Shown here piece after piece: positions 9,543 through 19,244 of a stretch of 64,000 nucleotides of DNA (positions are counted from its first letter, which is position 1; each line of letters starts with the position of its first letter). The DNA comes from Acidobacteriota bacterium (GTDB lineage: Bacteria > Acidobacteriota > Blastocatellia > RBC074), in contig JADJLO010000017.1 of NCBI GenBank assembly GCA_016710075.1, positions 62,001-126,000 on the forward strand, in the 5' to 3' direction. Below the pieces are notes generated by a model that was not told the origin of the DNA, ran no database searches, and saw nothing but the letters and a program-made list of their open reading frames with translations. Both the position numbers and the translations under genes were made by a program.

Positions 9543-10558
<1,016 letters not shown>

Positions 10559-10903
10559 TGAAACTAAGCTGAAAACCTTTCCGAGGTTCGGCCTCTCTCC
10601 TTCAAACTAATATTCCTCTTCGAGGATCTCTTAAACCACTGCTTCATGTATGCTTTAAGGCATCCGCACTCAATACGGAAATTCAGGATAACTCAAAACA
10701 ACTATTAAATGAAGCAGTGACAGGTAAATAAAGTTGAAAAGCAAAATAATACGCGCTGAAATGTTCCGGTAGAAATCCGGGTTGGTTGGGTGGGGGGTGT
10801 AAAGACCGAAAGCAGGGGACTCTTGAAGGTCGTTGAAAAACCTGGACACGGCCCGGCAGCCGGACTCCGACCGACGGTCAGTCATGTTCCCGTATGATTC
10901 TGA
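10559..10903. other. Intergenic leader upstream of mreB with an 11-bp inverted repeat
   Basis: No gene is supported here. The region should contain the mreB promoter. An exact 11-bp inverted repeat (CACTGCTTCAT at 10637-10647, ATGAAGCAGTG at 10709-10719) encloses 61 bases of AT-rich sequence. A 71-codon minus-strand open frame at 10670-10885 has no family resemblance or convincing ribosome site and is not called. Confidence 0.4.
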
Positions 10904-10931
10904 GAAAAATAAAAAAACAGGGGCACCTGTT
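10904..10931 (-). terminator. Rho-independent terminator after the Flp pilin gene
   Basis: On the minus strand AACAGG-TGCC-CCTGTT forms a 6-bp stem with a 4-nt loop, followed directly by a T-rich tract (TTTTTATTTTT). It lies 14 bases beyond the pilin stop codon. Confidence 0.7.
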
Positions 10932-10944
10932 GAATGAAGCCAGC

Positions 10945-11133
10945 CTATGAAATGCTGGCATTGGCGGACGAGAGACGATCATTGATCTTGCTGAAGATGC
11001 CGGTAATGCTGGTCCCCATGGCGGTCAGGACGAACAGGGCGGCGGCTCCGATGAGAACCAGAAGCAACGAGTATTCGACGATATCCTGTCCTTGTTCATC
11101 GTTGATGAAATTCCTGATCATGTCTTTGGTCAT
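10945..11133 (-). CDS. Flp/Fap-family type IVb pilin
   Basis: 62 aa. The sequence MIRNFINDEQGQDIVEYSLLLVLIGAAALFVLTAMG has the class IVb pilin layout: a short leader, Gly just before the cleavage point, Glu at mature position 5 (QDIVEYSLL) and a hydrophobic helix. A GGAGGT ribosome site lies eight bases upstream. Flp pilins form adhesive Tad pili; no tad assembly or prepilin peptidase genes are in the window, so these would be elsewhere. It lies 72 bases after a small predicted membrane peptide gene and is followed by a terminator, suggesting a short transcript. Confidence 0.88.
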   Translation of the reverse strand: MTKDMIRNFINDEQGQDIVEYSLLLVLIGAAALFVLTAMGTSITGIFSKINDRLSSANASIS

Positions 11134-11205
11134 TGTTATTTACCTCCAGATGTTGCGATTAAAGTAATTCTCGCCTGATTGCCGGCCGGATTTTGAGCCT
11201 GCCGA

Positions 11206-11352
11206 TCAGGCCGAATTCAGATGTCTTATTGAGTCCTGCGGGTTGCTGCGGGAAAAAAAATCATTTTCCGCATGGATTGCATGATGAATTTGCCAAACGA
11301 GCCAACTCAAGATGCCGACAAAGATGAAGACGATCGGGGCCAACAGGCGCAT
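11206..11352 (-). CDS. Predicted 48-aa single-pass membrane peptide
   Basis: A short open frame from ATG 11352 to TGA 11206-11208. Residues 3-25 (LLAPIVFIFVGILSWLVWQI) form one strongly hydrophobic helix followed by a polar tail rich in His, Asn and Ser. No clear ribosome site precedes the ATG, which lowers confidence. It sits between hyuB and the Flp pilin gene on the same strand and could share their transcript. No family is recognised; small membrane proteins next to pilins can be assembly or quality-control factors, but that is speculation. Confidence 0.35.
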   Translation of the reverse strand: MRLLAPIVFIFVGILSWLVWQIHHAIHAENDFFSRSNPQDSIRHLNSA

Positions 11353-11407
11353 ACCGTAGCACATCAAGCAAAATCATTTCAAGCTAAAGTTTTTATCAAC
11401 TTTCGGC

Positions 11408-12987
11408 TCAGGTCTTGATTCCCCATCCGCCGCCTCCGGGAGTCCGGATGAGAATACGGTCGCCCGACCGGGCTCTGATGGAAAATTTGCCTGGAAGGGT
11501 GCGTCTTGAATTCTGACCGTCAATCAGTTCGGCTTCTCCGGTTTGTCCGGGTTCACCGCCATTGAGACCGTATGGCGGCAGGACTCTCCTGTCGGAAAGC
11601 AAAGAGACGCTGGCATCGGTGAGAAGCTCGATTTCGCGGATGACGCCGTCACCGCCGGAGTATCTTCCGTGACCGCCGGAGCCTCGTCTGATTTCGTATC
11701 TTTTTATTCTGAGTGGGTAGGCATATTCAAGGGCCTCAATCGGGGTATTGAGGGAATTGGTCATGTGAGTATGGACGGCTGAAATCCCGTCGGCATTGGG
11801 TCTGGCGCCCATCCCGCCGGCTATTGTTTCGTAGTAGGCGAATTCCCTGGCGTAGCGGGCATCCCATCCGCCGATGGTCAGATTATTCATAGTGCCCTGG
11901 GAAGCGGCGGGGACAATATCCGGGATGGCGGCAGACAAGGCTTTAAAGAGGACATCGACGATGCGCTGTGAGGTTTCGACATTGCCTCCGGCCACTGGGG
12001 CGGGCGGCAGAGCGTTGACGACTGTGCCCGGCGGAGCGATCACTTCGATGGGTTCGATGATTCCGGCGCTGGCGGGCACATCGCCCCGGATGAGGCATCG
12101 AAAAACGTAATAGACCGCTGAAACTGTGATGGCCTCGACCGCATTGATCGGGCCTGCAACTTGCGGGCGCTGCCTGAAAAATCGACGCGCGCGCCATCGC
12201 CGCTGATCGTGATGCTGACGGCGATGCGGACAGGGTCGTCGGTCTCGCCGTCGTTATCGAGAAACTCCTGGGCCTGGTAGGTTCCATCCGGAATCGATTC
12301 CAGCTTGAGCCGCATGATACGGGCGGCGTAATCGACCAGGTAACGGGCATAACGGTCGGCTTCATTGAACCCGTATCTCTCAACGACTTCGAGCAGACGA
12401 TCGCCGCCGACCTGCAGCGCTCCCATCTGTGCGGCGAAGTCGCCCTCGCGTTCCTCGCGGCCACGAACATTAGCCAGCAGCAGATTGAAGATATCCCCGA
12501 CCAGCTCTCCCCGGCGAACCAACTTTATCGGCGGGATGCGGATTCCCTCCTGATAAATCTCGGTGGCCGATCCCATAGAGCCCGGCGTCGATCCGCCGAT
12601 GTCGGCATGATGCGCCCTGTTGGCCACAAAAAAGAGCAACCGGGGTTTGACGGTCTTTTTCTGATCCCGGCTGAAGACAGGCATGACCATGGTGACATCC
12701 GGAAGATGAGTGCCGCCGGCATAAGGGTCATTGAGAACCACGATGTCCCCGGGCTCCATCTCGCAGCTCCCGATCGCTGCCTTTACGGACATCGGCATCG
12801 AACCGAGATGAACCGGCATGTGATCGCCCTGGGCAATGACTCTTCCCTGCCTGTCAAAAACAGCGCAGGAATAGTCCCGCCGCTCCTTGATGTTCGGCGA
12901 GAAAGCCGTCCGACGAAGACTCATCCCCATCTCTTCCGCTACCGACGAGTATATCGATCGGTATATTTCAAGCTTGATTGAATCCAT
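11408..12987 (-). CDS. hyuB: Hydantoinase B / 5-oxoprolinase beta-type subunit, frameshifted
   Basis: Restored length is about 526 aa, normal for HyuB. The N-terminal part contains SAEEMG-like and ERRDYSCAVFD, MPVHLGSMPMSVKAAI and NDPYAGGTHLPDVTM, all family signatures. It reads to VDFSGSA and then loses frame; the expected continuation PQVAGPINAVEAITVSAVYY, and then the C-terminal frame ending GGGGWG, follow if one base is restored to the G run at 12165-12167 (CCCC read as CCC on the coding strand). With HyuA it forms an ATP-dependent cyclic-amide hydrolase (N-methylhydantoinase or oxoprolinase type); the precise substrate is not determinable. hyuA is upstream on the same strand, separated by two unrelated genes and a palindromic element, unlike the usual adjacent layout. 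Confidence 0.85.
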
Positions 12988-13010
12988 GATGTTAAGACTA
13001 AGACTAAGAC

Positions 13011-13043
13011 ATGGATTACGAAACAGACGAAACAGACGAAAAA
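13011..13043 (+). repeat. GATTACGAAACAGAC-type intergenic repeat
   Basis: ATGGATTACG followed by two and a half 9-bp units GAAACAGAC. It faces the copy at 13121-13160 in the opposite orientation, so the pair forms an imperfect inverted repeat around 77 bases of intergenic DNA. Confidence 0.65.
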
Positions 13044-13120
13044 TTTAAAGGTATTGAAACGCCAGATATCTTCATCAAAACGAAACTCCAAAGGAGCTGC
13101 AGCGATCAACCCCTGAATAA

Positions 13121-13160
13121 TATTTCGTCTGTTTCGTTTATTTCGTCTGTTTCGTAATCT
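13121..13160 (-). repeat. GATTACGAAACAGAC-type intergenic repeat, inverted copy
   Basis: On the minus strand: AGATTACGAAACAGACGAAA then TAAACGAAACAGACGAAAT. A fragment of the same core (TTTCGTAATC) recurs at 13173-13182. The copies lie just downstream of the HEAT-repeat gene. Confidence 0.65.
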
Positions 13161-13184
13161 ATCTGCAAACGGTTTCGTAATCTC

Positions 13185-14062
13185 TCATTTTGATTGTTTC
13201 TTGATACCGCTGAGAGCTTCAGCAGCCAACTTTTGAACTACGGGGTCACGGTCCGAGGCGGCGATCTCTGTCAGAAACTCACGTGCCTCCTCGATCTGAT
13301 ATTTTCCGAGCCAGTAGACGGCCTTCCGGCGAAAATCGGAAAATTGCTCTGTTTCAGGATTCCGGTAAGTTCGTGATAACCGTTGCGGGTATTCTTGAGC
13401 TCTGCCATCGTCTCTTCGGCAATCGCATGAAGTATCGGATCCTGATAATTGAGAAAAGTGAAGACGAAGCCCACGGCCTTTCGTGAAAATCTGACATCGT
13501 GGAGCTGGTTGATGGAGAGAATTGCCAGGCAGCGTGCCCGGAGATCTCCCTCGTCCTTGACCTCAGCGCCGCCGGGGTTGGCCAGCGCATTCAAAGCCGC
13601 ATTATTTGACTGGTAAATCTGAAAAGAACAGAGGGCGCGACCTAAGGCGGCTCTGACGCGCCAGTCTTTGTCGGTGATGGCCTCAATCAGAGGTTCGATC
13701 GAGTTGCGATCGCCGAGTTGTGCGAGGGCTTCGATGGCTGCAATTTTGACCGTCGGATCATCATCTCTGAGCAGTGGGATGATCAGGGCCGAGGCTTCCC
13801 GTTCGCAGGATCGGCCGAGAGAAGTTATCGCTTCGACTCTCTTTGTCCGATCGCCGGCCTTGATCGCAGCCATTGCGGCGCTTGTTTTGGCCATTGCGGC
13901 GCTTGTTTTAGTTTGATCGCTCACCATTTTCCCGCACTGCACAAAAAGAGGCAGCGCGCGGATCCGCCCAACCGGCTCCTGGGCTCGAACGACAGGCATG
14001 CCGGCCGGCATCAGAGCGGGGATAACAGCGGGCAGACCAGCGCAAACGAGAAGAGCGCCCAT
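13185..14062 (-). CDS. Secreted HEAT-repeat protein, frameshifted
   Basis: About 292 aa when restored. The N-terminus MGALLVCAGLPAVIPALMP resembles a signal peptide ending near VRAQ. Residues 60-250 are tandem HEAT/PBS-lyase-like helical repeats (DDDPTVKIAAIEALAQLGD, DKDWRVRAALGRAL, QDPILHAIAEETMAEL). The open frame ends at 13271 in unrelated sequence, whereas another frame continues the repeat (RRKAVYWLGKYQIEEAREFL, then DPVVQKLAAEALSGI) to a stop at 13185-13187, so one base is missing near 13345-13355. HEAT repeats act as protein-binding scaffolds; the partner is unknown. The adjacent Tat-exported protein gene, 42 bases upstream on the same strand, is a candidate. Confidence 0.75.
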
Positions 14063-14104
14063 CGATTCAGAATATTTTGATGAATCCCTGGTAAATTTCT
14101 CATT

Positions 14105-15484
14105 TCAGGCCATCGTATCCGGGTTCCGGGGTGTGAGCAGTTTCATGGCTCGGGCGGCGTGGCCGAGCGCGATGACGATATCGCTGATGAACTTGTCGCC
14201 AAGCGATTTTCGCATCATCGCCCAGTCCATCGAGCGCAATCTCACAAGGTTTTGATAAAAGGCCTGCTCTCCCTGTTGAATACGTCTTTCCTGAGAGGGC
14301 GAGAAGTCCATGAGTTTATGCAGTTTTGCGTAGTTGATCGCCTCGAAGGCGTGTCCGTAAAGCTTGACCAGGGCTCTGAGCCTGAAAGCATCGACCAGTT
14401 GCGGGGGCATCCCCTTCCCTTCCTGCGCATAATCCTGATCGATGGCCTCGGCATCGCTCTTCAACCTGTAAGTCACCAGGTCCATCATCTGTTTGACACG
14501 CTCTTCGAGGTTGTCGTTCCGGTAACCATGCTTGAGGCAGGAAAGGTAGCTATAGACCGAGTGAAGCCCAAAACAACTGTATTTTTTGATCTCGTCACGG
14601 AAGACTTTGGGAGCGATCTCGCCTTTGGCCATCTCCTGCTGACCGAGCGCGCAGGTGCCCTCATATTCTGCAAGCGAGCGATCGATCACGGCAGGAAGGC
14701 CGATCGTCTCGCCATACGCATTCGTCCAGGTTGAGCCGGTCGGCGGAAGCAGAATCGAAAAGGCGATCAGTCCCCAGGGCAGATGTTCGTGCACGAGTTC
14801 GCCTCGCAAATCAGTTGTCGGCTGCCCCGCGGCATTCATCTTCTGCGGCTGGTAGGTGGCGTCGTAGCGATACTGATTCTCATCGAATTTGAAAATGTCC
14901 TTCGGATCGCACCGGAAGAGCGCTTTGCCGCTTTCAGCCGCATCGGTCAGCGTGTACTTGTTGCCGCCCGCGATAACAGGCTGATCCATCCGGACTCCCG
15001 CTTCAAGAAAAGTTTTAAGGAAGCTGTTTTCGTGCACTTCAGCCGAGCGCTTGAAATAGACGTGCTTTTTGCCGTTGACCTCTTTTTCCGCCGCAAATTC
15101 CGAACAGAGGTAATCGACGGCGCTCGAGCCGTTCGCGAGCTTGAAATTCTTCCCCGACCCGCGTACCGCATGGATCAGCGCCGATGGATTGTTCAGGTCG
15201 CGCGCATAATGCTCAAGCATCTCATCGGCCGCTCGCAAGGCATTCTGAAAATCAGGCTGCAATGAAAGCGGCGCCAGATTATTTCCCTGCTTGACGGCTG
15301 CGGTCTCAACGCCGCTCCCTGAGCCGATCCAACCGGCTTTGTAGGCTCCTGCCAATCCCACCCCCGCGGCCGCAACAGTTCCGGCGCCTATGAAGATGAA
15401 TTTTCTCCTGCCTGTGTCCTCCGGCTGCCCGACTGAGCCGGGTTTGCGATTCTGCTGCTTTTTGGCGGCACTCTTTTTTCCCAT
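14105..15484 (-). CDS. Uncharacterised Tat-exported protein
   Basis: About 459 aa from ATG 15484 (a longer open frame to 15547 has no better start). A basic N-terminus (GKKSAAKKQQNRK) precedes a twin-arginine-type signal, TGRRKFIFIGAGTVAAAG, with hydrophobic core to about residue 55, so export in folded form is likely. The rest is mostly alpha-helical, with YLSCLKHGYRNDNLEERVKQ and a helical C-terminus (MRKSLGDKFISDIVIALGHA). No known catalytic motif was recognised. It lies between hyuA and hyuB but shows no resemblance to hydantoinase parts, and it is followed by the HEAT gene; the pair looks like a unit. Confidence 0.65.
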   Translation of the reverse strand: MGKKSAAKKQQNRKPGSVGQPEDTGRRKFIFIGAGTVAAAGVGLAGAYKAGWIGSGSGVETAAVKQGNNLAPLSLQPDFQNALRAADEMLEHYARDLNNPSALIHAVRGSGKNFKLANGSSAVDYLCSEFAAEKEVNGKKHVYFKRSAEVHENSFLKTFLEAGVRMDQPVIAGGNKYTLTDAAESGKALFRCDPKDIFKFDENQYRYDATYQPQKMNAAGQPTTDLRGELVHEHLPWGLIAFSILLPPTGSTWTNAYGETIGLPAVIDRSLAEYEGTCALGQQEMAKGEIAPKVFRDEIKKYSCFGLHSVYSYLSCLKHGYRNDNLEERVKQMMDLVTYRLKSDAEAIDQDYAQEGKGMPPQLVDAFRLRALVKLYGHAFEAINYAKLHKLMDFSPSQERRIQQGEQAFYQNLVRLRSMDWAMMRKSLGDKFISDIVIALGHAARAMKLLTPRNPDTMA

Positions 15485-15552
15485 ATTTTCTAAAAATCCT
15501 TTGCTTTTATGATTAATCACCCATCGACCGTCTCGAAAAACCGGCATTGATC

Positions 15553-15824
15553 ACTGATACTGTTGGCGAATTCGCAAACAGTTCATAAGGGCCGAAGGCC
15601 CGACCAGAAAATAGCCAGGGGCGGAGCGCGAAGCGCGGAGCCCCTGGTATTGAGTGGAAAAACTCCAGCGCCCTGTATGGGCGCGACCGACATTGCAAAT
15701 TGTTCGGCCCCTTCAGGGCCGGAGAACCCTGGGAACACCTACCAGGGGCTCCGCGCTTCGCGCTCCGCCCCTGGCTATTTTCTTCGGCGCCTTTGGCGCC
15801 GGAGAATTCGCCAACAGTATCAGT
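15553..15824. repeat. 272-bp nested palindromic element with 21-bp perfect terminal inverted repeats
   Basis: Ends are exact inverted copies (15553-15573 and 15804-15824). Inside, a second exact inverted pair of 43 bases (15607-15649 and 15740-15782) is itself near-palindromic (GGAGCGCGAAGCGCGGAG). Several short GC hairpins (GGGCCGAAGGCCC, GGCGCCTTTGGCGCC) fill the rest. No protein is encoded convincingly. Similar GC-rich hairpin repeats are scattered in many environmental bacterial genomes; a MITE-like or REP-like mobile element is plausible. A 17-base match to its right end, with one mismatch, occurs at 25876-25892. Confidence 0.8.
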
Positions 15825-15842
15825 TAATCAGTATCACGAACT

Positions 15843-17963
15843 TTAAACCTTAGCGGCCCCAAGCCTGTCAAGAATCAGATTACGCCACCTGTCAACCCCG
15901 CAGCTCCAGCCTTTCGGGATCAGCGAGGTCGACCCATATTCGACGACGATTGCAGGAACGTCCAGCTGAGCGCCAGGTTTGAGCGCAGAGCGCTGGTAAA
16001 CCGTCACTTTCGATTTTGATTCACCAAGCCAGGCGGCAGCGCGACTGTTTGAGACTGCTTTATGTCGCCTGAGGGTCCTCACGGAGTCGATCGCCGGTTT
16101 ACCGGTGATCCCTATTCCACGCAATCTGAGACTGACGATTTCAACCTGACGCATTGGATCGGCATGGCCGTATCTTTCACGGTGAGCCCGGTGAAAATCC
16201 CTGACGAAGCCTGATCCATCACCATTCAAGGGGATATCGAGTTCGTAGGACTGCCCGCGATAACGCATGGCAAGTGATCTCAGCGTCCTGATACTGTTCC
16301 GCCCGATTTTTTCTTTTTGATCAAAGCCTTCGGCCTGCAGGTCTGCGACCGCCTGCGTCTCGAGTTCGGAAAAAAGTCCGGAAATGAGGCTCGGAACCGG
16401 GCCGCCATGGTCGACTGCAAGCATGACCGTTCGCGAATAATCCTTGATCACATCGGAGAGCAGCACGCCGAGAGCGGAAAAAGCTCCCGGATATGAAGGG
16501 ATGAGAACGCGAGGAACGCGCAACGCCTCAGCCAGGGCCGCGGCATGCAGCCCGCCGGCGCCTCCGAAGCTAACCAGTGAAAAGAGCCTGGGATCATGTC
16601 CTCTTTCGACTGAAACCAGCCTCAACGCGCGCTCCATATTCGCATTTGCCACATCGATTACTCCGAGGGCGGCCTTTTCGCGGGAGACTTTTTTCGATGA
16701 GGACGCAGACATGGATTCGGCCAGACGGTCGATCGCGGCCGCGGCGCGGTCCTGATCAAGAGTCATCTCGCCGCTGAGCAGCCCGGCACCCGCAAATCTG
16801 CCGAGCACCAGATTGGCATCCGTCACCGTCGGCCGGTCTCCCTTGCCGTAACATGCCGGCCCCGGATCGGCCCCGGCCGATTCAGGACCGACCCTGAGCG
16901 CACCTCCGTCGTCGACCCATGCTATCGACCCGCCTCCTGCCCCGACTGTATGAATATCCAGCACCGGGACGGCAACCGGCAACCCGGTGATCTGAGCCTC
17001 ATTTGTCGTGTGTGTTTCACCGCGACAAAGCGCCACATCCGTCGATGTTCCGCCCATATCAAAGGTAATGATCTCGTCCAAACCTGCCATCGAGGCAATT
17101 CGCGTGGCGGCGACAACACCGCCCGCAGGCCCGGAGAGAATCGTCCTGACAGGTTCGCGCGCCGCAACCTCGGAAGAAACGGCGCCGCCGGAAGACTGCA
17201 TCACCAGAAGCCCTGTCGAACTGTGCTTACCGCCTGAGGGGATGAGTTCTCTCAGCCCTGCGGTCAAACGGCTCAAATATCTGCTGACCAGCGGCGCCAG
17301 ATAGGCATTGATCACCACCGTCGATGTCCGCTCATATTCACGATATTCCGGAAGAATCCGGTGAGAAACCGAAATCGGGATATTCAAAGGCTCAAGCGCC
17401 GCGGCAACCATCTGCTCATGTTCCGGATTAGCAAATGAAAAAAGCAGCGAAACCGCTACCGATTCCACACGAGCCAGCCTCAGCCGCCTGACAAGCGCTT
17501 CCAGATCCACCACCCCGAGCCGCTCGACGACATCCCCTTCCGCAGCAATCCTCTCCTTCAAACCAAATCGCAATACCGACGGCACCAGCGGATCAGGTCG
17601 CGTCACCGAAAGATTGTACAGATCCGGCCTCGCCTGCCGCCCGATCTCAATGACATCTTCAAACCCCGCGGTCGTCACCAGCGCCGTCCTCGCCCCTTTG
17701 CGCTCGATCAACGCATTGGTCGCCACTGTCGTGCCGTGCACAATCTCTATCCGGACTCGATCCTCACTACCCCCGCCGGCCGGCCCCAATTCATCAAGTA
17801 TCCGCAAAATCCCCCGCAAAATCGCCTCTTCAGGCGCTCGCGGAGTCGATTGTATCTTGAATGAAACCTGCCGGCTCCCATCCGCCGCAATGAAATCGGT
17901 GAAGGTGCCGCCTGTGTCCACCCCTATCCGCAACAACGATTTGTCAGAATTTTTCGATTTCAA
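15843..17963 (-). CDS. hyuA: Hydantoinase A / 5-oxoprolinase alpha-type subunit
   Basis: 706 aa, full length. The actin-like ATPase N-terminus LLRIGVDTGGTFTDFIAADG and ARTALVTTAGFEDVIEIGRQ are diagnostic of HyuA, followed by GPAGGVVAATRIA, FDMGGTSTDVALC and GGGSIAWVDDGGALRVGPESAGADPGPACYG (given here in family order). The subunit phosphorylates the cyclic amide, and HyuB completes hydrolysis. The gene ends against the palindromic element; the hyuB gene is 2.9 kb downstream on the same strand. Which hydantoin, oxoproline or acetone-like substrate is used cannot be told. Confidence 0.92.
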   Translation of the reverse strand: MKSKNSDKSLLRIGVDTGGTFTDFIAADGSRQVSFKIQSTPRAPEEAILRGILRILDELGPAGGGSEDRVRIEIVHGTTVATNALIERKGARTALVTTAGFEDVIEIGRQARPDLYNLSVTRPDPLVPSVLRFGLKERIAAEGDVVERLGVVDLEALVRRLRLARVESVAVSLLFSFANPEHEQMVAAALEPLNIPISVSHRILPEYREYERTSTVVINAYLAPLVSRYLSRLTAGLRELIPSGGKHSSTGLLVMQSSGGAVSSEVAAREPVRTILSGPAGGVVAATRIASMAGLDEIITFDMGGTSTDVALCRGETHTTNEAQITGLPVAVPVLDIHTVGAGGGSIAWVDDGGALRVGPESAGADPGPACYGKGDRPTVTDANLVLGRFAGAGLLSGEMTLDQDRAAAAIDRLAESMSASSSKKVSREKAALGVIDVANANMERALRLVSVERGHDPRLFSLVSFGGAGGLHAAALAEALRVPRVLIPSYPGAFSALGVLLSDVIKDYSRTVMLAVDHGGPVPSLISGLFSELETQAVADLQAEGFDQKEKIGRNSIRTLRSLAMRYRGQSYELDIPLNGDGSGFVRDFHRAHRERYGHADPMRQVEIVSLRLRGIGITGKPAIDSVRTLRRHKAVSNSRAAAWLGESKSKVTVYQRSALKPGAQLDVPAIVVEYGSTSLIPKGWSCGVDRWRNLILDRLGAAKV

Positions 17964-18508
17964 GGTTCCTTTTTCTGATTGGAGCCAATATATATAATTT
18001 AATTAGATACCTCGGAGCCATCATAATAGCCGAAATTCGTCGTTTATTGTCTCCAATCTCCTTATTTACCACCATTCCCCATCCCAGAATAATTTTATTT
18101 TAAAAATAATGAAACCAAACCGGAGTTCGAGCGTGTAGCACCCTGAGTTCACGTGATGCGCTCGGGACGAAAGTTGAACTCACTGGGAAATTTTCGACGA
18201 GCGCATTACGTATGACTTATCGCCTGGCTCGATGTTTCATCAATCGCTTCGAGGTTGCGCTTTACGCCTCAAAAATTGTAAAGTTCGACTTTGTTCCTGA
18301 GACCGTCATTCCTCACTGTTATGTCTGACGGCTTCCATTTTCTTTTAAAAGTTTTTTTGCGAACTTACTCATTCATTAAAGATTTCTCGCCCCGATCACT
18401 TTATATACTTCAAAGGCACTATCTCCAGCCAGATTATTCCGAATGAATCAATTTTTTATCAATGTTTAGAAAGCTGTATTCGGCTCCAAGCGGAATTTGC
18501 CAGATGAA
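17964..18508. other. AT-rich intergenic region with a long hairpin
   Basis: About 545 bases between divergent genes without a supportable ORF. It is visibly more AT-rich than its surroundings. An imperfect 13-bp inverted repeat (CGTGATGCGCTCG at 18152-18164, CGAGCGCATTACG at 18198-18210, one mismatch) encloses a second complementary pair (CGAAA/TTTTCG). It probably also holds the promoters for hyuA and for the secreted protein at 18509. Confidence 0.45.
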
Positions 18509-19063
18509 ATGAGCAATAAATTCAAATACCTGATAAGGGTGATTACCTTTTCATTCATTGCCGGAATTGGAGTGAGCGCGCAGACCAGTCTGCCCGCGGC
18601 ATATACTTCATCGTCCGGAAGCTATATTTTAACCTTGAATTCTGCTGGTTCAGAGAGCATAAAAGTGAAAGTTGACGGATCGTTTACTATCAATTCCGCA
18701 GGTAATGACGACACGGTGAAAGGAACATTGCTTTTGAGTTTGAATGAAGAAACCCGGTTGAAAATCGCCGGACAAATGCAGGGAGGCAGCCAATCCGTGC
18801 CGGCAAACATCACAAGAAGCGATGTGATCGGACATTTCGTCAAAGGCACCTCCTGCCCGACGATCCGTCTGGCGATTGAGCCTCTGGATTTGAAAACAGG
18901 CGGAATCGAGGGCCGGACAGGGCGGTTGATTTTTGAATTTCACGAAAGCAGGGATCAGATGGCAGAGCTTTTCTGCGTCTGGACCAGACAGATCAACGCC
19001 CGGAAATCACGTCGCGGAGTCGTCGCCGCCATCAACAAACTGATGCTCGGCAGTCAACAGTAA
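18509..19063 (+). CDS. Small secreted protein, paralogue of the next gene
   Basis: 184 aa from ATG 18509. A signal peptide (YLIRVITFSFIAGIGVSAQ) precedes a beta-rich domain. It shares with the downstream neighbour the blocks DDTVKGTLLLSLNEETRLKIAG, VPANITRSDVIGHFVKGTSCP and VWTRQINARKSRRGVVAAINK, in the same order, so the two are duplicates in tandem. No known domain is recognised. The Cys in GTSCP is absent from the paralogue. Secretion suggests an envelope or extracellular role; nothing further can be inferred. Confidence 0.7.
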   Translation: MSNKFKYLIRVITFSFIAGIGVSAQTSLPAAYTSSSGSYILTLNSAGSESIKVKVDGSFTINSAGNDDTVKGTLLLSLNEETRLKIAGQMQGGSQSVPANITRSDVIGHFVKGTSCPTIRLAIEPLDLKTGGIEGRTGRLIFEFHESRDQMAELFCVWTRQINARKSRRGVVAAINKLMLGSQQ

Positions 19064-19244
19064 AAGCGGTGGCACTTGAAATCTGGCCATGGCTATTTGA
19101 ATTTGCAGCATTAAATACGTAATCTATTGTTTTCGCTGCAAGGCAATCATCTGATCGTACTTTGAATCTGATCAGGTCGATCACTGATCACCCCCTTGAA
19201 ATAAAATTTACCTATATCGAATTTTGGAGGTTAGTAATTCAACA

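Noticed and set aside
10670..10885. A 71-codon minus-strand frame upstream of mreB
   Set aside because: No ribosome site or resemblance; it lies in the probable promoter and leader region.
13011..13160. A 49-codon plus-strand frame across the inverted repeat pair (MDYETDETDEKF...)
   Set aside because: It is made largely of the intergenic repeat units themselves, and the same units elsewhere are not in comparable frames.
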